Assembly (NCBI GenBank): GCA_032871835.1
Contig: CM065295.1
Coordinates: 68,938,687 to 69,002,686 of the forward strand
Source of the DNA: Dipteronia dyeriana
Taxonomy: Eukaryota > Streptophyta > Magnoliopsida > Sapindales > Sapindaceae
DNA: 64,000 bases
Direction: 5' to 3'
Positions within the stretch are counted from its first letter, which is position 1. Each line of letters opens with the position of its first letter. A model generated the notes under the pieces. It saw only the letters and a list, made by a program, of their open reading frames with translations, ran no database searches and was not told the origin of the DNA. Below are positions 56,303-64,000 of this stretch, piece by piece. Position numbers and translations under genes: made by a program.

Positions 56303-58878
56303 ATGAGAATTAGGTTGAGGGATTCGCTTAAAACTCCAGAAGGATACTGGTACGATAGCAAATTGAAACGACACAACCATTTTGATGCCCTCGCCCATAT
56401 AGACGATGCGCTGAACCGTGTCCCTATAGAATTTACAGATGAAGACCACCGGCGGTTTATGGAGTCATGTTTAGGGCATTTCCTGACGATGCATAGGGAG
56501 ATGAAGTTTTCCGGTGGTATTATCCATCGGTTGCTTTTGAGGGAGCTCTATCATAACGACCTCACAGATGAGATGTACTTCATGTTAGGAACCCAGTCGG
56601 TGAGGTTTTCGAAGGTGGAATTTTGCTTGATCACCGGATTGCGGTTTGGAGTTGTACCAGAGACCACCATGTATGCAGTAGTGGAGAATGGCATACATGA
56701 GCGATACTTTCCTAGAGCCGAGGAGGTGTCGCTGGAGCAGATTAGGGGTGTTGTCACCGGCGCAGATTTCATAAAGGCGTACAATGCTGTCAAGCTCTAC
56801 CTCTTATATATGCTGAACTGGATACTGATGGGGGTGGATGAGAGATTCAAGATTCCAGCTTGGCAGTTTCAGCTGGTTAAGGAGCTCGATGCGTTCGACG
56901 CGTTCCCGTGGGGTGCCCACGTGTACAAGCATTCAATTCACTGACGGGCGAAGAGACGGGTTCGAGCGACGCCAGCAGGAAAAGGGCGCTGACGTACACA
57001 AGGTGGAGACCTACAACATATACGGTCTATCTTATGCTCTTTTGGTAAGAAATTCGAACTACAAATTGTACTGTATTATTGGTGCCCAAAATTGTACGGA
57101 TACTTATGGTACTTATCTTTGATGCAGATATTTTCTTTGGAGGTGATCCTTGCTTTGGCCAAAGAGGTCAGTGTCCGGAGGGTTACTGATTCTACTCCCG
57201 GTATTTTGAAGTGTGAGTTGACCAAACAACAGAGAGGGAACAAGCTAGCAAAGATTTTCAAAGCCAGGGTATGTATTTATTTTGTTAATGTTTTTATTAG
57301 TTAGTATTTGTACAATGATATTGTTCTAACTAATATATCAGATGTTTGCAATCAAGAAACTGGTGCCGACACCAGTTGAGAGATAGGCACCGTACTATGC
57401 TTGGCTAGACGAGAAGGGAGCCTGTATATAGAAGATGACATGGATGATATGTCGCCTGAGGTCCCTGATCAGACCACCTTAGGCGGGATCAGTGGTACAG
57501 ACAGGACCATTGACAGTGAGGGATATGAGACAGACCCTCAACGAGAAAGGTATAGGCATAGGCGGGTTCAGTTTTCCACCCCCGGACATGATACATCTAT
57601 AGGGGAATCCCGTGGGGGGGGGGGGGGGGGGGGGGGGGGGATGGACGTGATGGAGAGGTAAGTTGAAAATATAGTTTAGTGTTTTTTATTAACACGTGCT
57701 GATAGTTTTTTACTAACAATGTAGACATTATTTCAGGCTTCGTGGGCAGAAATTTTGAACGATGTACGTGAAGGCCTCCGGAAGAGTGACGAGGATCGAC
57801 AACGTCAACACTTGGAGTTGTTAGATATGATCCGGAAGAGTGATGAGGATCGTCAGCAGCAACACCGATTGTTACTGGATATGATCCGGGGGCTTCAAGG
57901 TTCGACCATGAGTACACACCAGGATGGCCCCTCACCTCCCAGCACATCGATCCCCTCACCTCCTAGCACATCGATTCAGCCACATCGGTCCCCTCCCCCA
58001 CCCAGCACGTCCTTTCCGTCCTAGCGGTCCCCTCTCCCACCCAGTACGTTCGTGGCTTCGGAGAGGTCCCCTCCTCCGGCCAATACATCAAAGCGTTTAG
58101 GTAAGCGCGGATGGCAGTTGGTGAGCCCTTACATAGATCCATGTCGTCCAAAGAGGTTGAGGACACGGCCCGAGTCCGTGGAACACATTTTTGACCCTCA
58201 CGGACTAGTGGACGCTGACCACATTGCGGCATACAAGGCCTTTAAGAGGAACATCAATGGGGAACAGTGAGTCCAACTTTTTATAATACAAATGGATGTA
58301 CATTTCTTGTTTATTCAAATTTATGTATAGCTAAGGTAATTCAATCATTAAACAGACGTGATGTGGACGTGCTGACACCAGTTACCGCAAGATGGTTCGT
58401 GAGTATGCAGTCCAACTTCATGGACTTGGAGGACACGGTACGTACTTATTAAATTTCATATTAACGTTTGTGTAAGTATTGTTGAATTGTTAATAATTAC
58501 GGTGGTTTTATTGTTTGCCAGCATATGGATGCATACCTCAATATTCTTCGCAAGTGTCAGCGAGGATTCCACAATGTGTACAACCAGAGGATCAACGTGT
58601 TGGATACACAATTTTATGTAAGTAGGTATAACATTTGGGAAGCCAATCGGATTTTATGGTTATTTATTATTAATACGATATTGTCAATGCTTGTACACCC
58701 ACTTATGTTGTACATGTGGGAGTGGATGATACCTCGCGATTCGCACGGTGCTGTGACCACGGCAATGTGGAATGTGTTACAGTCCCGATGGTTGGAAGAG
58801 GACCTTATGACGGTCCATGGAGCAACCACGAGTGGAAACCGCCCATGGCACGAGGTTGACCTGGTAAGTGTTACATGA
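56303..58878 (+). pseudogene. DUF1985-Ulp1 (C48) protease pseudogene, copy 2
   Basis: The ATG at 56303 is directly after the predicted acceptor. DUF1985 runs 56303 to about 57040 (RFSKVEFCLITGLRFGVVPE, LYLLYMLNWILMGVDERFKI) and breaks by frameshift near 56940. Later exons: about 57128-57268, 57343-57660 (linker; a run of 27 G at 57614-57640), 57737-58268 (three copies of an 18-residue RKSDEDRQ..LLDM unit, then a Pro/Ser/Thr-rich stretch with a stop at 58022), about 58352-58438, HMDAYLNILRKCQRG (about 58522-58618), and MIPRDSHGAVTT to 58863. It ends at RPWHEVDL, before the catalytic His and Cys exons seen in copy 1. It cannot be an active protease. The role of Ulp1-like proteins in KI-MULEs is unknown. 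Confidence 0.82.
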
Positions 58879-58950
58879 TAGAGATGATTAAAAAAAAATT
58901 CATATATGATACACATCCAAAAAATTTCAATGTGATCGAAACTTTGTCAT

Positions 58951-60640
58951 TCATTCCCTATTAGAGTCAACGTTAGGGCACGTTTGTTTGTTGTGTCCAA
59001 TTGAATGGCAGATGCTACACTTGCGGCGGTATTCATCGAGAACAGCTCTTCTTGTACCTTCATTAATCATAGGTGGATTAGGACATCTCCTGGAATTATG
59101 CCCTGGTTGTCCACATCTTCTATAGGATTGTGTAGTTGTCCTCTTCGAAGACGAGACATGGCGACCAGCCCTCTGGCATCCTGCTTGTCTCCTAGAGTTT
59201 GGATTCAAAATCACCCTCTGAGAAATGTCAGATGGCACAACCCAAGTGGAAGGATGGCCCACCGGTATAATAGGAACCGAGTACGCGTTAATAAGTGTCT
59301 GTCTCTTGTAGTAGTCCGCACACAAAGTTGTGAAGTCCAAGTTTCGCTCCCTGTAAAAAACATTGAAAACGATCAGCTTCACTGAGAAAATGATCAGTAG
59401 GTTTTCAAAGTTGTGAAGTCCAAGTTTCAGTAATGTACCATGCCGCCGCAAGGGCGTGAGAACATGAAAAATGATCCATTTGAAATTTGTTGCAAGTACA
59501 AGTCTTCCGACTAAGTCAACAGTCCACTGTTTTCCAGACAGCTTGACCGAAAAAATGTTCCATCGACTGGATTTACCGTCAAATAACCACACTCCTCCAC
59601 ACGTTTTAAGAGCACAAGATGTGCTGCGTCGGTCAACTGATGAAGCATGGTTTGTGCAGCTCTATAACGATCATGAAACCACCGTTGCAGCATATTCCTA
59701 ATGAACTCAGCCAGAGTCAACATAGGCAGTTGGCATGAAAATTTTAGGCATGAGTTTATGCATTCTGCAGCATTAGTCGTCATCACCCTATACATTCTTT
59801 CCGGACAGCGTACACGGGACCACTTGTGTGGACCGGCATAATCATATGCATTTTGGTGCAAGTTTCTTAACTCTTCCATATGCTGGTTATATTCAAACTC
59901 GGTGTATGCGCGGGCTGCTTTGTCCATTATTACGGCAACATCCTTCCTATGAAATCTCTTTTTGATATTTTCAGCAAAGCGCCAGCAACATATGGTATGG
60001 GTGGCATAAGGGAACACTTTAGAAATCCCTTCTTCAATGCTTGCATGCCTATCAGAAATGAAAACTAGCTCATCAATATGACCTAGGGCACCCTTCAAGC
60101 AATCCAAAAACCATTCCCATGAAAGGTTATTTTTTGAGTCGCCGTACCCAAAAGCAATTGGATACACATGTTCGTTCCCATCTTGTGTTGTTGTAACAAA
60201 TATTGTACCCCGGAATCGTCCCTTCAAATGGGTACCATCAACGGCAATGACTGGACGTATACACGTCCGAAATCCTCTAAGTGAGGCACCAATCGACATG
60301 AAGAAGTATAGAAATTTACCATCTTCGTCGCACTGTAAGTCAGTGATTGTGCCGGGATTTTGTTGTTCCAAAACGTAACCAAATGATGGAAGCAGTTGGA
60401 AGGTTTCCTCATGCGTTCCATATATCAGTGACAACGCATAATCGAGGGCGATGTGTGCCTTACTGTACATGATTTGGATTCCATACATTGATTTCATATC
60501 GGCGATTATGTCATTCGGATGCATTAGTTATACATCTTGTTGTTGAAGTCTATGTGCAATAACTTCTCCAATTATGATTGCACTAGCTTGTCGGTGCTAG
60601 CGGTGAATTTCCTCTAACGGGCAACCGTGTTCGTTGACAA
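58951..60640 (-). pseudogene. MuDR-type MULE transposase, copy 2, 5'-truncated
   Basis: Read right to left. The ORF from 60524 runs 337 codons through the MULE core: first Asp in VIAVDGTHLKG, second Asp in VFISDRHASIEEGI, CCW near ATHTICCW, and Glu in MTTNAAECINS, so the DDE triad is kept. Frameshifts near 59565 and 59510 disturb the SWIM finger (expected CTCNKF..CSHALA). The final part holds two CCHC knuckles (CRRCGQPGHNSRRC, CSICHSIGHNKQTC) before the stop at 58951. Upstream homology to copy 1 continues to 60640 and stops abruptly; the PB1-like part and most of the MuDR DNA-binding domain are missing. Better kept than copy 1 but not full length. Confidence 0.88.
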
Positions 60641-61208
60641 AATATATATGTAATAATATATAATATTTTAATATATCTATATATATATATATTAATACTA
60701 TATATATATATATTTATAATGTTATCAAATATTATATATTTATATAGGATATAATGTAATATATTATGTATTATATATTATTATAATATGTATATATATA
60801 TATATATATATATACAGCTATATATATATATTATAATTATTTATTTATAATAAGAGTTTAGTTTTGATTAATTCATTTTTTTGATATATTTTTTTGAATT
60901 AATTTTTGACGTGTTACTTTTGTTTAATTTAAAAATTACAATACAACAATTATATTGGTTAATTATGTAATCAATTTGTTTATAATTGTAATAATATTAA
61001 ACAAAATGTCAAAATTGATATTTTAAATTTTGATAGTTTTCGGTTAATCTACCAGACGTTTTTTTCCGTTTTCATTTTCAAAACACAGCTTTCAGTATAT
61101 GCTACCAGACGTATTTTCAGAATTCAAAACTGGAACAAAAAATACTATTTTCATTTTTATTTTTATTTTAAAAAAACAGCAACTAAAAAACGCTTACATG
61201 ACGGACCC
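60641..61208. mobile_element. PIF/Harbinger-like MITE, copy C, left-truncated
   Basis: AT-rich centre then the right end CGCTTACATGACGGACCC followed by TTA, matching copies A and B. Its left half is missing: the copy starts at the break in the transposase (60640). It lies in the same orientation as copy A. Confidence 0.7.
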
Positions 61209-61211
61209 TTA

Positions 61212-61574
61212 TGTACTTCTCATTTTCCTTATATTGTGTCTTTTGAGTGGAATGTAAAACCATTATTCAATTTAAAAAGATAAAAGGTACTCTATTGATA
61301 TAAACGAAAATAGAATTAATTTTCGTTAAATCTAGAAAATCAAGTAGATCTAAAACACCAATCATATAACTGGATCTAGAAAGAAAAAGTAAGTATAAGA
61401 TAAGAACATTTATTTACGGATAAATATATTTAAATTTAAAGCAAAACTTCTCTCATGCTAACACATAGTAAGTTGGGAGTTGAGATTGTCTCATGATTTC
61501 TTATTGATTATAAGGATATATTCTAAATATTATATTATTATAAAAAAATTAATTAATAAAAATTTAATGAGAAA
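61212..61574. other. Spacer, no gene seen
   Basis: AT-rich DNA with no recognised feature. Confidence 0.4.
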
Positions 61575-64000
61575 ACTCTCACAACACGACACATGTCAAG
61601 GTGTAGGTTATATATATGGGTTAATTTCTTATTAGTCCCTCTAGTTTAACCTAATACACAAACTAATCATCCCATTTTGAGTATTACCTCATTTAATCCT
61701 TCTGTTAGATTTTCCGTTAAAAAAATGGAATCTAACAGGGTCAGAGGTCGAATGACCCTACTACCCCTAATTTTATCATCACTCATCCACCATTCATTTA
61801 TCATATAAAATAAAAAATAAAAAAAAATTATGAAAGCTTAATATTATCATCATCAAACACCATTTCCAACAAATCTAGAAAAAATTTCAGATTTTACATT
61901 CAAAATTAAAATTAAAAGATTCGATCTCCTTTCAGTCGATTCATCATCTCCTTCACTTAACTGATTAACACCACTACCATCATCATCAACCCCAAACTCC
62001 AAACCCATAACCCATATATGCTTCAAACCAAATCGACCAAACTCCAAACCACACACTGGTACCACCCAAAACATGAACCAGACCATGAACCGGAACACCA
62101 CCGCCACAGTTAGAAACCAAATCGACCAAACCACCACTGCCACTAACCGAACCCAAATCAACCCTAACCAATTCAACCCAAATCAACTCTCACAACACGA
62201 CACATGACAAGGTGTACGTTATATATATGGGTTAATTTTTTTTTGTCCCTTTAGTTTAACCTAATACACAAACTAGTCATCCGGTTTTGAGTATTACCTC
62301 GTTTAATCCTTCTGTTAGATTTTTCGTTGAAAAAATGAAATCTAACAGGGTCAGAGGTCAAATGACCCTACTGCCCCTGATTTTATCATCACTCATCCAC
62401 CATTCATTTATCATATAAAATAAAAAATAAAAATAATTTATGAAAGCTTAATATTATCATCATCAAACACCATTTCCAACAAATCTAGAAAAATTTCCAG
62501 ATTTTACATTCAAAATTAAAATTAAAATTAAAAGATTCAATCTTCTTTCAGTCGATTCATCATCTCCGTCACTTAACTGATTAGCACTACTACCATCATC
62601 ATCAACCCCAAACTCCAAACCCATAACCCATATATGCTTCAAACCAAATCGACCAAAATCCAAACCACACACTAGCACCACTCAAAACATGAACCAGAAC
62701 ACTACCGGACCACCAAACCAGACCATGAACCGGAACACCACCACCACAACTAAAAACCAAATCGACCAAACCACCACTACCACTAACCGAACCCAAATCA
62801 ACCCTAACCAATTCGAATAATATGAGAGGGAAATCACGACCCCAAATCGTGAATCCACACCGGTCAGACAACAGTCAAACACCCATAACCACTTCAGCCA
62901 AATTCAAAACACCAAATGCCCAAACCCAAACCCAAATAACCCAGATTCAATCATCACTGACAAATTTAAACACTAAACACTATTTTTTTTAAAAAAAATT
63001 ATTGATATGTGAACCAAATCAAACCTAGACCGAAACCCATTGATCTGTTCATCACTTCCATTTGGTGTTGAATGTGTTCAACACCTACCACATTCAATAT
63101 CGATCACCAACCCTAGCCACAAACACACCACCCTCACCAGTGTTGATCGACCCACCGCTCTCAAACCAGAAAATCAGAACCCACATAGCAAACCAAAAAC
63201 CTAATTCAACTCCATCAACAACCACCTCCACCAGAAATAAGACCAACAATACCTACACACACAACAAATCAAATCGAACCTTTGACCAATTAAGTGATAT
63301 AGAGAAGATTTTTGGGTTGAGAAAGAGAAGAATCGGTTTGAGGAGTCTGTGAGATCGTCGGTGAGGAGATGGCGCTGCTGAGGAGATCACTGACATAGAT
63401 AATGGATTCACTGAGGAGATCGTCGATAAAGAGAACGTCGCTGACCAAAAAGAAAGAGATTTGATTCGATTTAGGGGGGAGAGAGGGAGATCTGTTGTTG
63501 CTCTTGAGGGATTCAATGATTAACACGAGAGAGAGAGAGAGATAGAGGGAGAGGGAGAGGGAGAGAGAGAGAGAGATGTTGTTGTTTATAGGGATGGTGA
63601 TGGAAAATAAGAAGAAAATGAAGTTGGTAGAGAAGAAGAAGGTTTGTTGTTATGGTGTTGTGGTGGGCAAATGATGAACATGAAAAGATGATATTGGTGA
63701 TGGTCGATGATGATGGTTTGAGGGTTCGGGTTAGGGTTTAGTTAGAATTTTTATTTTTTGATTTGATTTTTTAAAATATTAGCTTTTTTGAAATCAAATT
63801 TTTAATTGTTTTTAATTGAAATTATTAATTTTAACCATGCTTTTACCATTATACCCTTAATGGTATGACGAAACCCTAAAGGAATTGGACGGCAGGGACC
63901 AAAATATGAATTTTTGCAAACTAGAGGGACCTGTCAAGGTAAAGCTCAAAACCGAGGGACCATTATGTATATTAGATCAAACTAGAGGGATTAAAAGAAA
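61575..64000. mobile_element. Mutator-like element with tandemly duplicated left end
   Basis: Left arm TTAGTCCCTCTAGTTTAACC (about 61632) and, inverted, AAACTAGAGGGATTAAAAG at the window's right edge are ends of one element, which may extend past 64000. The left 612 bp occur twice in tandem (61575-62186 and 62187-62815), each starting CTCTCACAACACGACACATG. The rest is low-complexity CCAACC/ATGATGG DNA. ORFs on both strands are artefacts of repeat bias; no transposase is present. Confidence 0.65.
63523..63576. repeat. (GA)n microsatellite
   Basis: GAGAGAGA interrupted by ATAGAGGGAGAGGGAGAGGG. Confidence 0.8.

Larger units (their letters stand above)
54900..60640. mobile_element. KI-MULE copy 2, truncated
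   Basis: Same arrangement as copy 1 but reversed: a DUF1985-Ulp1 gene on + (56303-58878) and the transposase on - (60640 down to 58951), tail to tail with about 70 bp between them. The leader exon and a repeat-filled intron precede the first gene. The transposase side is cut at 60640, and the last protease exons are missing, so it is not a complete element. Confidence 0.8.

Noticed and set aside
55307..56449. Long minus-strand ORFs rich in KKARS and KKLDSFS
   Set aside because: They are translations of the ~21-bp tandem array and have no domain.
61853..62882. Repeated minus-strand ORFs with VWFGVWSIWFEAY
   Set aside because: Reverse reading of CCAAACC-rich element DNA, duplicated with its left end.

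Overview
The window is nuclear DNA from a flowering plant, most likely a dicot. It is AT-rich, its genes have introns, and it holds plant-type transposons: Copia and chromovirus Gypsy elements, MULEs that carry an Ulp1 protease gene, hAT elements, TRIMs and MITEs. The species cannot be named from the sequence. Only one gene looks intact: a two-exon cytochrome P450 of the CYP78A5/KLUH type at 3721-5611. Almost everything else is transposon sequence, much of it nested.

Layout. 1-2965: an array of about 49-bp repeats, then a decayed hAT transposase and its GC-rich subterminal DNA. 3421-5814: the CYP78A5-like gene, with a G-box and TATA box upstream and a hairpin downstream. About 6960-19570: a Mutator-like element (KI-MULE type) with two convergent genes, a MuDR-like transposase (+) and a DUF1985-Ulp1 protease gene (-). 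Each gene appears to have an intron in its 5'UTR filled with short TCGA-containing repeats. A chromovirus Gypsy element (13800-18153, target duplication AATAA) sits inside the DUF1985 exon. 19731-22000: MITE-like debris. 23100-27776: a Copia element with almost identical 205-bp LTRs but broken catalytic motifs. 27780-33240: intergenic DNA with small MITEs and a SINE-like relic.

33430-37040: a Gypsy remnant whose 3' LTR holds a TAA-flanked MITE, a second MITE, and a hAT element that itself holds another insertion. 37277-44362: a Mutator-like element (perfect 9-bp target duplication TTAAATAAT) holding a second Mutator-like element. The second element contains a hAT relic and a ribosomal protein S16 fragment. 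46637-47955: an unidentified gene fragment and two miniature LTR elements (TRIMs) in opposite orientations. 48224-54205: hAT and Mutator-like non-autonomous elements, some nested. 54900-60640: a second KI-MULE copy of the same convergent design, cut off at 60640 where a third copy of the 34.4-kb MITE begins. 61575-64000: a terminal-repeat element whose left end is tandemly duplicated; it runs to or past the window edge.

How it fits together. The P450 gene lies in a small low-copy island between a hAT relic and the first KI-MULE. The two KI-MULE copies help read each other: copy 2 keeps the transposase DDE residues but has lost the protease active site, and copy 1 keeps both genes but with stops and substitutions. 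No rRNA, tRNA, CRISPR or bacterial-type feature was seen.
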